NCBI RefSeq assembly: GCF_004364175.1
Contig: NZ_SNZW01000013.1
Span: 62,001 to 126,000 of the forward strand
Source of the DNA: Maribacter caenipelagi
GTDB lineage: Bacteria; Bacteroidota; Bacteroidia; Flavobacteriales; Flavobacteriaceae
Length of the DNA: 64,000 nucleotides
Direction: 5' to 3'
Every line of letters begins with the position of its first letter. Positions within the stretch are counted from its first letter, which is position 1. The translations under genes were made by a program, and so were the position numbers. The notes beneath the pieces are model-generated. The model was given only the letters and a program-made list of their open reading frames with translations. It was not told where the DNA came from and did not search any database. Shown here piece after piece: positions 27,011 through 35,764 of the stretch.

Positions 27011-27919
27011 TTAGCGCCCTCCGTTAGCTTGAATATCTAATAAACATTCGGCATCTAAAGGTACTGTATTTGTAGTTTTGCCTGTATTCTGTTGTAGTAG
27101 GCTTAAAACAGTTGTGCCGGATAAAGTACAGCCAGATTTTACGCCGTCTTCATATTGGGCAAGAGCATTAGATGGTAAAAATTTACCTGATGAACCACCG
27201 AATTGTAATTCTGCACGCATAAGGCAAACAGCTTGGTTGCAATGATTATCGCCCACTAGCTGACCGTCTTCATTTTCAGATTCAGACTCATGGTCATTTA
27301 CCATATCGGTACCTAAATTCACTAAGCCGAATAGGTGACCGAATTCATGATTTAAAGTGGTGGTTTCTACATCTGCTTCGCTAATAGAAGAACTTAAACT
27401 TGCTAAATCTCTTACGGTTACTTCGTGTATCACCATAGAAGTGTTGCGGTAAACGGCACCCAAAGTTACAAGGCCGCCTTCTAGATCATCACCTTCTGCC
27501 GGTGCATCTGCAAAGTAAATATAGATAGCCAATGTGCTGCCGGTATTAAATGCTGTTCTGTTCGAGGTTTCTAAATCTGCTATTTCTTGAAGTGTAAGTT
27601 CGTCTTCTGACGGACTAGATAATTCGTTATATATTAACTCGATATCTTCTTTGAACGTATGTTCTTGTAGATATTCTGTAAAATCTGCCATAGCAGCTTC
27701 AGTTGGTTTAAAACCGGTGACGTATGCTATTTCAATTAGAAGTTTGTCATAGGTTTCATTAGAAAGTATGTCTTTTGCAGAATCTCCTGTAGCCAGTAAA
27801 TTTGCAGCTTTGTCAACTTTGGCTTCTTCATTGTCGCCGTCAGAATCTGAAGAACTTTTAGAGCACGAAACGGAAAATGCTATAATACCAACTAGAAATA
27901 AACTTTTGAACTTATTCAT
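27011..27919 (-). CDS. Metzincin-type zinc metalloprotease lipoprotein
   Basis: A 302-aa exported protein (signal MNKFKSLFLVGIIAFSVSC, then SKSSSDSDGDNEE). The zinc site is LNHEFGHLFGLVN, an HExxHxxG helix. Some 30 residues on, CNQAVCLM gives CX4CXM, the arrangement of the Met-turn in archaemetzincins. A third zinc ligand is probably the His of NDHESE or GDNHC. Flavobacterial relatives are often called membrane metalloprotease. The substrate is unknown. Confidence 0.87.
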   Translation of the reverse strand: MNKFKSLFLVGIIAFSVSCSKSSSDSDGDNEEAKVDKAANLLATGDSAKDILSNETYDKLLIEIAYVTGFKPTEAAMADFTEYLQEHTFKEDIELIYNELSSPSEDELTLQEIADLETSNRTAFNTGSTLAIYIYFADAPAEGDDLEGGLVTLGAVYRNTSMVIHEVTVRDLASLSSSISEADVETTTLNHEFGHLFGLVNLGTDMVNDHESESENEDGQLVGDNHCNQAVCLMRAELQFGGSSGKFLPSNALAQYEDGVKSGCTLSGTTVLSLLQQNTGKTTNTVPLDAECLLDIQANGGR

Positions 27920-27964
27920 AAAATCATTTTATACAAAAAGGATAACGAAAAAAAGGGATCGCTA

Positions 27965-28678
27965 TTACTTCATATGTGTCAATCTTGCTAAATAGTCGTA
28001 ATGTTCGCCTTCCATTACAAGCTCACATGTTAAATTACTATAATTTGCAGCCCTTTGTAAGGTGTTGTAGTCTACATATAACCACGGAAAAGATGCACTT
28101 TTTTCCTTTTTGTATTCCATTTCAAAGCTTACTTCACCATAGTAATTAACGTTATCAGGAATCCAATATCCACCATCTTCGTCATCTTCGAACATGTAAA
28201 TTATATCGCTGGAGTCTAACAGAATTTGTCCGTCTTCTTTTAAAAGGGCTTTTAATTTGGAGAAGAAAGGTTCTAATCCGTCTAAGGTACCTGCCAAGCC
28301 GACGCCATTCATTAAGATTAGAATAGTATCGAATTGCTCACCTTCGTAATCTAGCAGTTCTGAGTATGCAGTGTTTTTGAGTCCGCGTAATTTGCTAACT
28401 TCAATAGCGCCTTTAGATACATCTAGACCAGTAACCAAAACACCCTTTTCTTGTAAATACAGACTATGGCTACCGGCACCACAACCAACATCTAGCACTT
28501 TGCCTTTACATAATTGTAACCCCTTTTGCTCTAGCTCGGGCATATCTTTAAAACTCCTGAACATATAAGGTAGGGGTAATACATCTTCTTCTTGCAGCGA
28601 TGAATATGTTGTGATATCTTCGGTATAGTTTCCGTTTTGATAATCCAAAAGTGCGGTGCCTAAAATGTCCTTGTTCAA
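27965..28678 (-). CDS. Class I SAM-dependent methyltransferase
   Basis: A 237-aa Rossmann-fold methyltransferase. VLDVGCGAGSHSLYLQ is the SAM-binding motif I (about 61-76), GLDVSKGAI motif II, and FDTILILMNGVG motif IV. The substrate is unknown. The start appears to be TTG at 28678 (reading MNKDILGTALLDYQ), with no ATG nearby. It is divergent from the cysteine-cluster gene, with about 75 bp between. Confidence 0.9.
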   Translation of the reverse strand: MNKDILGTALLDYQNGNYTEDITTYSSLQEEDVLPLPYMFRSFKDMPELEQKGLQLCKGKVLDVGCGAGSHSLYLQEKGVLVTGLDVSKGAIEVSKLRGLKNTAYSELLDYEGEQFDTILILMNGVGLAGTLDGLEPFFSKLKALLKEDGQILLDSSDIIYMFEDDEDGGYWIPDNVNYYGEVSFEMEYKKEKSASFPWLYVDYNTLQRAANYSNLTCELVMEGEHYDYLARLTHMK

Positions 28679-28742
28679 AATTCTTATATTTCTAGATACA
28701 AAAGTCTAGCTTTTTGCTGCTACTTCGCTAGTTTTGAAGAAT

Positions 28743-28750
28743 TAATTTTG
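28743..28750 (+). promoter_or_regulatory. -7 box directly before the cysteine-cluster gene
   Basis: TAATTTTG is an exact TAnnTTTG match ending 3 bp before the ATG at 28754, again implying a leaderless message. Confidence 0.55.
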
Positions 28751-28753
28751 CAC

Positions 28754-29245
28754 ATGGAAGAGGTTTTACGTGAATTGCCACAAAAGGCAAAAGAAAAACA
28801 TAATGAAAATAAAAAGTTCTTTGTCAAGTTACGAAAGAAGCCGCCGAAGAATCTAGATTATATCATGCAAGAACTGCATGAGGCGGAATTTGAACGAACT
28901 GATTGTCTTACCTGTGCCAATTGTTGCAAAACCACAGGACCGTTATTTACCAATTCTGATGTAGAGCGTATTTCAAAATCGTTCCGTATGAAACCTCAGA
29001 AATTCATTGAGACCTATTTACGTATTGATGAAGAGAACGACTACGTTTTACAACAAACTCCGTGTACTTTTTTAGGAGCTGATAATTACTGCTCTATTTA
29101 CGATGTTCGCCCAAAGGCATGTCGGGAGTTTCCACATACAGACCGAAAGAAGTTTCAGCAAATAAGTAATCTTACCCTTAAAAATGTAGCTATTTGCCCA
29201 GCTGCTTTTAATATTGTGGAGGAAATGAAGAAGTTGATTAAGTAA
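28754..29245 (+). CDS. YkgJ-family cysteine cluster protein
   Basis: A 163-aa protein of the zinc- or iron-chelating CxxCxxCC type. Ligands are in CLTCANCCKTTGPLF, CTFLGADNYCSIYDVRPKACREFPH and ICPAAF, the full signature of the family. It is cytoplasmic, with a basic N terminus. The role is unknown; Fe-S or zinc binding is expected. The ATG at 28754 is taken rather than the TTG at 28748 because that TTG is inside the -7 box. The DTW-domain gene follows after 25 bp. Confidence 0.9.
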   Translation: MEEVLRELPQKAKEKHNENKKFFVKLRKKPPKNLDYIMQELHEAEFERTDCLTCANCCKTTGPLFTNSDVERISKSFRMKPQKFIETYLRIDEENDYVLQQTPCTFLGADNYCSIYDVRPKACREFPHTDRKKFQQISNLTLKNVAICPAAFNIVEEMKKLIK

Positions 29246-29270
29246 TTAGGAAATTGAAAAGAAATTAAGA

Positions 29271-29990
29271 TTGCAAGTCGAAATAAATAATATAAGAATT
29301 CAATGTTACACATGCATGCGGCCTTCGAGTACCTGTATTTGTAAACATATAAGTCCTTTAAAGACAAAAACTCGTTTTATAATTCTTATGCACCCGAAGG
29401 AGTATAAAAAAGAAAGAAATGGAACCGGGTACATGACGAATCTTCAGCTTGAAAATTCAGAAATTATAGTTGGTGTCGATTTTAGCGATAATGAACGTGT
29501 AAATGAAATATTGACCAGTGAGGAAAATTCATTATTACTTTATCCGGGTAAAGACAGTTTTAACCTATCTCAAAGAAAAGGTTCTGAAATGCATGATTTT
29601 CTAGACAAAGGTGCAAACGTCTTTATTCTCGATGGTACATGGCCCTGTGCCCGAAAAATGCTTAAATTGAGTGAGAACTTGCAAAAATTGAATAGAGTAA
29701 GTTTTGATAATAGTATAGCATCAAAATTCATAATCAAGCAGCAGCCTGAAGCTCTTTGCCTTAGTACTATTGAGTCAGTCTATACTGTTTTAAATTTACT
29801 TAATAAAGGTGGCGTAGAACAATGCAATACGACGGATTTTCTTTTGCCTTTTGAAAAAATGATAGAACATCAACTTGACTATATGCTAAACCCAAACAAT
29901 AAAAATTATAGTTCAGCTGCTAACGTAGAGATTGCTCCTAAAACTATGTACAAAAATAACAAGGAGAGAAATGTTGTTTTTGAGTTGTAG
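29271..29990 (+). CDS. DTW-domain tRNA-uridine aminocarboxypropyltransferase (TapT/DTWD type)
   Basis: A 239-aa enzyme that should transfer the 3-amino-3-carboxypropyl group of SAM to a uridine in tRNA. An N-terminal zinc site (CYTCMRPSSTCICKHI) is followed by LMHPKE, LYPG, the hallmark LDGTWPCARKM (DTW is DGTW here) and LSTIESV. The start is TTG at 29271; no ATG fits upstream of the zinc site. It is likely co-transcribed with the cysteine-cluster gene. The 237 bp after it hold nothing I can identify. Confidence 0.88.
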   Translation: MQVEINNIRIQCYTCMRPSSTCICKHISPLKTKTRFIILMHPKEYKKERNGTGYMTNLQLENSEIIVGVDFSDNERVNEILTSEENSLLLYPGKDSFNLSQRKGSEMHDFLDKGANVFILDGTWPCARKMLKLSENLQKLNRVSFDNSIASKFIIKQQPEALCLSTIESVYTVLNLLNKGGVEQCNTTDFLLPFEKMIEHQLDYMLNPNNKNYSSAANVEIAPKTMYKNNKERNVVFEL

Positions 29991-30227
29991 TAGATTGGGA
30001 TTGCTGAATCTAAACTGAGTAGATGAAGAGATGTAAATATAATTAGGAATATATCTATATTAAGCTATTTGTAGATTCACTTACAAAAGAAACTCCAAGA
30101 ATTTATCATAATACGCATATTGAAATATAGAATGGTTGATTGTAATTTAAGCGGACTTTTAACTAAGATATTATATGCTATTGTATTTTTATAAAATTCG
30201 AAATGAATTCCTTATTCCTAAAATTTC

Positions 30228-30782
30228 ATGAAACACCTATCCATATTTCTGATTTTAATATTTATTAGCTGTAAAAATGATGCAAAGAAAGAATTAGCAA
30301 CAGAAAATGGTATTGACGCATCTGTCTATGAAATGTGGAAAGATTACACAGAATCTAACCCTAAAAGTATCAAAGAAGAATTACCGGAGTCTTGGTTTTT
30401 TCACAATAATAAAGAAGATGCCGATAGATTGGCGGCATTGACTGTAAACGGAAAAAAGAGCGCTACTACGTCGGGATTGTATAAATGGTATGTTGAGGCA
30501 AAAGCTGCTTTACCGAAAATAGGCACTAACCATATTATTACAGATTTTGATGGTAAAGCTCAAGCTATCATTGAAATCACCAAGGTAGACACCGTTCCTT
30601 TCAACCAAATTACAGAATCGCTGGCGGAATTGGATATGGGAACCGATATAGAGCCTCTCGATAAATGGAGAAAAGCGCACTGGGATTTTTTTGTAAGTGT
30701 AATGAGAGAAAACGGAGAAGAACCTACGGAAGATATGCTTATCGTTTTTGAAACATTTAAAACTGTTTGGACAAAGAAATAA
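30228..30782 (+). CDS. ASCH-domain protein with a lipoprotein signal
   Basis: A 184-aa protein. Residues about 30-180 have the ASCH pattern: LPESWFFHNNKEDADRLAAL, TVNGKKSATTS, LPKIGTNHIITDFDGKAQAIIEITKV, PFNQI, and finally KWRKAHWDFF. ASCH domains are PUA-like and normally cytoplasmic, binding RNA or hydrolysing N4-acetylcytidine (YqfB). Here the chain begins MKHLSIFLILIFISC followed by KNDAKKE, a clear lipobox, so it should be exported. No upstream cytoplasmic start is possible without the signal; an internal start at the Met of MWKDYTESNP would remove it. Confidence 0.85.
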   Translation: MKHLSIFLILIFISCKNDAKKELATENGIDASVYEMWKDYTESNPKSIKEELPESWFFHNNKEDADRLAALTVNGKKSATTSGLYKWYVEAKAALPKIGTNHIITDFDGKAQAIIEITKVDTVPFNQITESLAELDMGTDIEPLDKWRKAHWDFFVSVMRENGEEPTEDMLIVFETFKTVWTKK

Positions 30783-30851
30783 GGAAGATAAATGAGTACA
30801 GACCCTTTAATTTTATTATGTAACTAGCTCCCTCAATTAAATATTAAACTA

Positions 30852-31556
30852 TTGAAGATTTTAACTTGGAATTGTAATGGTGCTCTAAGAAGAAAATTTG
30901 GGCATTTAAGTGATTATAATGCTGATATTATAGTTGTTCAAGAATGTGAAAACCCTGCTGAGACTACGCACAAAACATATACTGAATGGGCTAATAATTA
31001 TTTATGGATAGGCGATAATAAGAATAAAGGTGTTGGGGTTTTTGCTAAGAAACATATTAGATTAGAAAGGCTAAATTGGTCTAATCGCTTCAGGAATCAT
31101 GAAGTAAAATACTTTTTACCTTGTTCTATAAACGGAGAGTTTGAATTATTGGCGGTTTGGAATCATAGTAATCAATCTCCCACTTTTGGCTATATAGGTC
31201 AGCTTTGGAAATATCTACAGATAAATAAAACAAATCTTAATAATTGTATGGTTATCGGGGATTTCAATAGTAATAAAATTTGGGATAAGTGGGATAGATG
31301 GTGGAACCATTCAAATGTTGTGGAAGAATTTAAAGAAATCGGAATAGAGAGTTTATATCATAAATCATTTAAGGAAGAGCATGGTCTAGAGACTCAACCT
31401 ACATTTTATCTTCAACGAAATTTGCAAAAACCATATCATATTGACTACGTTTTCGGAAGCCAAAATTTCGTAGCAAGCTTAAAAACCCTCGAAATTGGTC
31501 CAGTATCTTACTGGTTGAAAATTAGTGACCATCTACCCTTGGTTTGTGAATTTTGA
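30852..31556 (+). CDS. Endonuclease/exonuclease/phosphatase-family protein
   Basis: A 234-aa protein of the EEP superfamily (ExoIII/DNase I fold). MKILTWNCNGALRRKF holds the Asn motif, VVQECENP the metal-binding Glu, GDFNSNKIWD the Asp-Asn pair, and SDHLPLVCEF the catalytic Asp-His. There is no signal peptide, so it is cytoplasmic and could act on DNA; the substrate is not fixed. The start is TTG at 30852. Confidence 0.9.
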   Translation: MKILTWNCNGALRRKFGHLSDYNADIIVVQECENPAETTHKTYTEWANNYLWIGDNKNKGVGVFAKKHIRLERLNWSNRFRNHEVKYFLPCSINGEFELLAVWNHSNQSPTFGYIGQLWKYLQINKTNLNNCMVIGDFNSNKIWDKWDRWWNHSNVVEEFKEIGIESLYHKSFKEEHGLETQPTFYLQRNLQKPYHIDYVFGSQNFVASLKTLEIGPVSYWLKISDHLPLVCEF

Positions 31557-31751
31557 GAATCTTTATGTACTTAGGTTATTTGAATTTCGTTATCATTAAG
31601 TAAAATTAAAACTTATTTAATCAGTAAAAGTTTATTATATTAAATGATTATTTGCGAATTTATCAGAATTTATATTTTTATTTGATGATGCTTTAGTTGG
31701 GTGTTGAAATTCTATTTCGCATTTATATAACTTAAATTACACATTCATTTC

Positions 31752-32624
31752 ATGGAACAGATTATTACATATTTCGAATCGATCCCAGCAGCCCACAGAT
31801 CTCTTATTTTAGTTGGTGGTATCACCTTTTTTTGGATATTAGAGGGTATCGTGCCATTGTTTAACGGCAGCTATAATAAATGGAAACATTCGGTTCCTAA
31901 TTTCTTTTTTACCCTTACTACGATAGTCATCAATTTTCCTTTAGCATTTTTATTGTTAAAAACATCTGATTGGGCAGTTGCCAATGATTTCGGAATCATT
32001 AATTGGTTGCCAGAAATGCCATTGTGGGCGTATGTGTTTTTAGGTGTGGCATTGTTAGATTTAATAGGAGCTTATTTGGCGCATTTGGTTGAACACCGGG
32101 TTAAACCATTATGGATGGTGCATTTGGTACATCATACAGATCATAATGTAGACACGACTACTGCGAATAGACATCATCCTTTAGAAAGTTTAATTCGTTA
32201 CATTTTTACTTTAGTAGGTGTTTTCGTGGTAGGGGCGCCTGTCGGTATTATTATGTTGTATCAAAGTCTTTCTGTAGTATTGTCACAATTTAACCATGCG
32301 AATATTAAACTACCAAAGGGTGTAGATAAGGCTATAAGTTATGTGCTAATCTCACCAGATATGCATAAAGTACATCACCATTATGTATTGCCGTATACAG
32401 ATAGTAATTACGGAAATATATTTTCTTGGTGGGATCGTTTATTTGGTACCTACATGCATTTAGATAGAGAGAAAATCGTTTACGGTGTAGACACTTTCCC
32501 AGATGAGGTGGCAAACGGACAAATTAGCTCGTTGCTGAAATATCCTTTTGTTGGCTATAGAAAACCAACAACCGATGGTAGTGACCTTACAGATATCGTA
32601 AATGAACAGCCTTTAGTAAAGTAG
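31752..32624 (+). CDS. Sterol desaturase/fatty acid hydroxylase family membrane protein
   Basis: A 290-aa integral membrane di-iron enzyme. Its histidine boxes are HLVEH (111-115), HLVHHTDHN (124-132) with RHHP (140-143), and HKVHHHY near 208-214, the complete eight-histidine set. It would hydroxylate or desaturate a lipid; carotenoid or sphingolipid-like substrates are possible in flavobacteria. Its 3' end overlaps that of namZ by 12 bp. Confidence 0.92.
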   Translation: MEQIITYFESIPAAHRSLILVGGITFFWILEGIVPLFNGSYNKWKHSVPNFFFTLTTIVINFPLAFLLLKTSDWAVANDFGIINWLPEMPLWAYVFLGVALLDLIGAYLAHLVEHRVKPLWMVHLVHHTDHNVDTTTANRHHPLESLIRYIFTLVGVFVVGAPVGIIMLYQSLSVVLSQFNHANIKLPKGVDKAISYVLISPDMHKVHHHYVLPYTDSNYGNIFSWWDRLFGTYMHLDREKIVYGVDTFPDEVANGQISSLLKYPFVGYRKPTTDGSDLTDIVNEQPLVK

Positions 32625-33851
32625 ATACTTTGCTCTAATCTTTTTAAATTTTTCTATATTCTTGTGCCAAGTACTTTTTATTTCGGCATTGGTTGCACCG
32701 TCTTCAATTTGCTTTTGCAGCCTGTCATTTCCTGCGTGTTTGGTGAAGCCGCTAGTTAGAAAGAATTTACTTTTATCGACCGAATTGGTATAGGCATCAA
32801 TGATGTAATCCATCGTTACCTCATTCATGCGTTTCGTTTTTGATAGGTCTTTTCCGTAGCACAACTTTCCTTCTTCCTTTGGGTATTTAGAACCAAAATT
32901 AGGCTCTGGAGTATAGTTGAAATCATACACCTTTGCGTCTAAAAATGAAGCTCCGTAGCGTTGAAACTGAAACTCCGTTCCACGACCGGCATTAATATTA
33001 GTGCCTTCAAACATTCCTAAACTAGGGTATAGCGTAATAGAAATGTCATTTGGTAAATTTGGAGAAGGCCTAATAGGTAAGCTATAGAAACTTTCATGTG
33101 TCCAGTTTTCTAAAGGTATCACAGTTAAGTCCGCTTTCTTATCACCTTCTAACCAATTTTCTTCATTGATCATGTTTGCATATTCACCAATAGTCATTCC
33201 GTATACTAACGGAATTTCAGTCATCCCAAGAAAAGAGGTATTTGCAGCTTCCATGGTTGGTCCGTCTACATAATGACCATTCGGGTTAGGTCTGTCCAAC
33301 ACTATAACTGGAATACCTTTTTCCGCACAAGCTTCCATCACTAATTGCATGGTCGAGATATAAGTATAAAAACGAACGCCCACATCTTGAATATCAAACA
33401 ATACCAAATCTAAACCTTCTAATTGCTCTTGACTTGGTTTTCTGTTTTTACCGTGTAACGATATTAAATCTAATCCTGTTTTAATGTCTTTACTATTGTT
33501 TACGTGTTCACCTGCATCAAAATTCCCTCTAAACCCGTGCTCTGGGGCAAATACGTGTTTAATATCAACATCTAAAGAAAGCAAACTATCTACCAAATGG
33601 GTATGTCCGCCAGAATTAAAAATAACACTGGTTTGGTTAGTGACGACAGCTATTTTTTTTCCTTTTAAAAGCGGTACATATGCTTCTGTTCGGTTGGCGG
33701 CGACCACAATTTTTTTTGCCTCTTGTTCTATTTGAGGTTTATCGGTTGGTGATGTGGTAATAGCTTGCTCTTTGGTTTCGTTTCCGCAAGTAGCCAATAC
33801 CAAAAACCATAATAAAACTGTACTTTTGAAATTGGATAAAAATAACATCAT
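32613..33851 (-). CDS. namZ: Exo-beta-N-acetylmuramidase NamZ (DUF1343) lipoprotein
   Basis: A 412-aa protein of the DUF1343/NamZ family, which removes non-reducing N-acetylmuramic acid from peptidoglycan fragments. A lipoprotein signal (MMLFLSNFKSTVLLWFLVLATC) is followed by a Rossmann-like domain (KKIAVVTNQTS, HVFAPEHGFRG, DLVLFDIQDVGVRFYTYIST, VLDRPNPNG). The C-terminal domain is after about residue 260 (GRGTEFQFQRYGASFLD). It acts in the periplasm or outer membrane in wall recycling. The first codon abuts, with no gap, the start of the divergent permease gene; a second Met at 33848 could be used. Confidence 0.92.
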   Translation of the reverse strand: MMLFLSNFKSTVLLWFLVLATCGNETKEQAITTSPTDKPQIEQEAKKIVVAANRTEAYVPLLKGKKIAVVTNQTSVIFNSGGHTHLVDSLLSLDVDIKHVFAPEHGFRGNFDAGEHVNNSKDIKTGLDLISLHGKNRKPSQEQLEGLDLVLFDIQDVGVRFYTYISTMQLVMEACAEKGIPVIVLDRPNPNGHYVDGPTMEAANTSFLGMTEIPLVYGMTIGEYANMINEENWLEGDKKADLTVIPLENWTHESFYSLPIRPSPNLPNDISITLYPSLGMFEGTNINAGRGTEFQFQRYGASFLDAKVYDFNYTPEPNFGSKYPKEEGKLCYGKDLSKTKRMNEVTMDYIIDAYTNSVDKSKFFLTSGFTKHAGNDRLQKQIEDGATNAEIKSTWHKNIEKFKKIRAKYLLY

Positions 33852-35093
33852 TTGAATCTAGAATATTTTATCGCCAAACGGCTTATAAAGGGTAAGGAGC
33901 ATAAAATTAGTATTTCCGCACCAATAATAAAAATAGCCATTGCCGCAATTGCCATTGGGGTGATCATGATGTTGATCGCTATTGCTACGGGTCTTGGTCT
34001 TAAAGAGAAAATTCGTGAGAAAATAACGGCTTTCAACGGTCACGTACAAATCTATAATTACGACAATAATAACTCTGAAGTTTCTGTGGTGCCCGTGAGT
34101 ACGGAGCAAGAGTTTTATCCGGACTTTAACATGGTCGATGGTATTGTGCATATACAAGCTGTGGCGACCAAGGCAGGGATTATAAGAACAGAAGAAACAT
34201 TTGAAGGTATTATCGCTAAAGGTGTTGGCAAAGAATATAATTGGGAGCCGTTCGATGAGTTTCTGATTGAAGGTGTTTTGCCAGATTATTCTGGAGAACT
34301 AAATTCTGATGTGCTTATTTCTAAAATAATGGCGAATCGTCTAAACTTAAAAACAGGCGATTCTTTCTTTACCTTTTTTCTGCGGGATGATGTAGCTGAT
34401 AAAATACCCAATCAAAGAAAATTCACGATTACCGGAATCTACGATAGCGGCTTTGAAGAAATTGACGGGCTTTATATATTCACGGATATACGCCATATTC
34501 AGCGTATGAATAAATGGGAAGATACCGAAGTCGGTAATTTCGAAATTTTCTTGAACAGTTTTGACGAAATAGATCAAAAAGCTAATGAGATTTACGGTGA
34601 AACGGTAGCAAGTTTAGATACTAAAACTATAAAAGATAAGTATTACAAGATTTTTGAGTGGATAGGATTGTTCGATTTTAATATTGCCTTGATCATAGGG
34701 ATAATGATTATTGTTGGTGGTATAAATATGATTACCGCATTACTGGTTTTGATATTAGAGCGTACCCCCATGATTGGTATTTTAAAAGCATTGGGTACTA
34801 CGAACTGGAGTATACGTAAAGTTTTTTTATACAATGCGGCCTACCTTATTGCTGTAGGTTTGTTTTGGGGTAATCTTATAGGTCTTGGAATTATTTTTAT
34901 TCAAGAGAAGTTTCGTGTATTCAAATTTCCAAATCCAAAGGAGTATTATATTGAGTACATACCCGTAAGTATAGATCTGTGGACTATTCTTCTTTTAAAT
35001 GCGGGTGTGTTGCTGCTTTGTTTATTGATGCTTTTGATCCCATCGTATATTATAACCAGGATAACACCGGTAAAAGCTATTCGATTCGATTAG
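33852..35093 (+). CDS. ABC transporter permease, FtsX/LolE type
   Basis: A 413-aa inner-membrane permease of the MacB/LolCE class. The first helix is near residues 24-48 (PIIKIAIAAIAIGVIMMLIAIA). A large MacB-like periplasmic domain (about 50-265) and three C-terminal helices (about 270-295, 323-350, 375-400) with the FtsX domain follow. Loading of lipoproteins for the outer membrane is the likely job; no ATPase gene is adjacent. The start is TTG at 33852 (MNLEYFIAKRL, as in relatives), exactly one base from the start of namZ. Confidence 0.9.
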   Translation: MNLEYFIAKRLIKGKEHKISISAPIIKIAIAAIAIGVIMMLIAIATGLGLKEKIREKITAFNGHVQIYNYDNNNSEVSVVPVSTEQEFYPDFNMVDGIVHIQAVATKAGIIRTEETFEGIIAKGVGKEYNWEPFDEFLIEGVLPDYSGELNSDVLISKIMANRLNLKTGDSFFTFFLRDDVADKIPNQRKFTITGIYDSGFEEIDGLYIFTDIRHIQRMNKWEDTEVGNFEIFLNSFDEIDQKANEIYGETVASLDTKTIKDKYYKIFEWIGLFDFNIALIIGIMIIVGGINMITALLVLILERTPMIGILKALGTTNWSIRKVFLYNAAYLIAVGLFWGNLIGLGIIFIQEKFRVFKFPNPKEYYIEYIPVSIDLWTILLLNAGVLLLCLLMLLIPSYIITRITPVKAIRFD

Positions 35094-35110
35094 TGTTGGG
35101 AGGGTTTGAA

Positions 35111-35404
35111 CTATAGATGCTCAATAAAGTTCATTCGTTTTCCAAGAACTCTTAAAACGTAGATGTCATTTTCATTTTCGAATTGATAGAAAATGACATG
35201 GGCTTTAAAATTGTAGAATTTTAAACCGTTGGCTATGGTTGAAGCATCTTTTGCCAATGTAGGCCTGTCGGATAATTCAATTAAAAAATTTTCTAATTCT
35301 TGCAAGTAAGTGGTTGCGGGCGATTGTTCAAAAAATTTAATTCCATATTTGTAAATAGCAATTAAATCGTGTTGCGCTTTTGCAGATAAATTATAGTTTG
35401 CCAT
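35111..35404 (-). CDS. Type II toxin of the RelE/ParE superfamily
   Basis: A 97-aa protein with the ParE build: YNLSAKAQHDLIAIYKYGIKFF at the N terminus, a middle helix with LIELSDRPTLAKD, and C-terminal strands (GLKFYNFKAHVIFYQFE, IYVLRVLGKRM). ParE toxins poison DNA gyrase, but this is not proven for each member. It overlaps its antitoxin gene by 14 bp, the usual order antitoxin then toxin. Confidence 0.92.
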   Translation of the reverse strand: MANYNLSAKAQHDLIAIYKYGIKFFEQSPATTYLQELENFLIELSDRPTLAKDASTIANGLKFYNFKAHVIFYQFENENDIYVLRVLGKRMNFIEHL

Positions 35405-35633
35405 TATCTACTTGCTCAATAATATCACTGATTTTTAATGAGCTCCTTCCGCTTTGTAAACCTTCATCAATGGCGTTTTTTAGTTCTGCCAATTTCATAT
35501 TTTCTTGCTGATCTTTTCTGACCAGATCACGTATATATTCGCTGTCATTCGTATAATCGCCATTTTCGACTTTTAACTTTATCCAGTTGTCTTGCTGATT
35601 TGTAAAGGTTATAGATTTTCGTATCGTTCCCAT
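35391..35633 (-). CDS. ParD-family antitoxin
   Basis: An 80-aa protein with an N-terminal ribbon-helix-helix (RKSITFTNQQDNWIKLKVE, YTNDSEYIRDLVRKDQ) for DNA binding and a C-terminal tail (about 50-80) that wraps the toxin. It represses its own operon through the palindrome just upstream. First gene of the toxin-antitoxin pair. Confidence 0.92.
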   Translation of the reverse strand: MGTIRKSITFTNQQDNWIKLKVENGDYTNDSEYIRDLVRKDQQENMKLAELKNAIDEGLQSGRSSLKISDIIEQVDNGKL

Positions 35634-35644
35634 AAAAATAATTA

Positions 35645-35672
35645 TGGTGCAATATAGTGATTATTTGCACCA
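35645..35672. promoter_or_regulatory. Likely operator of the ParDE module
   Basis: A perfect inverted repeat of 8-bp arms (TGGTGCAA and TTGCACCA) with a 12-bp spacer lies 12 bp upstream of the antitoxin ATG. Ribbon-helix-helix antitoxins bind such sites. Confidence 0.65.
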
Positions 35673-35741
35673 CTTTATATTTTACTCTCAAGCTTAACAC
35701 AGTAAGTAGTATATTCTCGCTATAAATTGAGTGTTTTTGGT

Positions 35742-35749
35742 AAATTTGA
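35742..35749 (+). promoter_or_regulatory. -7 box before the M20 peptidase gene
   Basis: TAAATTTG is an exact TAnnTTTG match 15 bp before the ATG at 35765. It probably drives the M20-epimerase-SRAP-TfoX run. Confidence 0.5.
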
Positions 35750-35764
35750 TGTAAAACAGACCAC

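Noticed and set aside
28748..28753. TTG start giving two more residues on the cysteine-cluster protein
   Set aside because: The TTG is part of the TAATTTTG promoter box.
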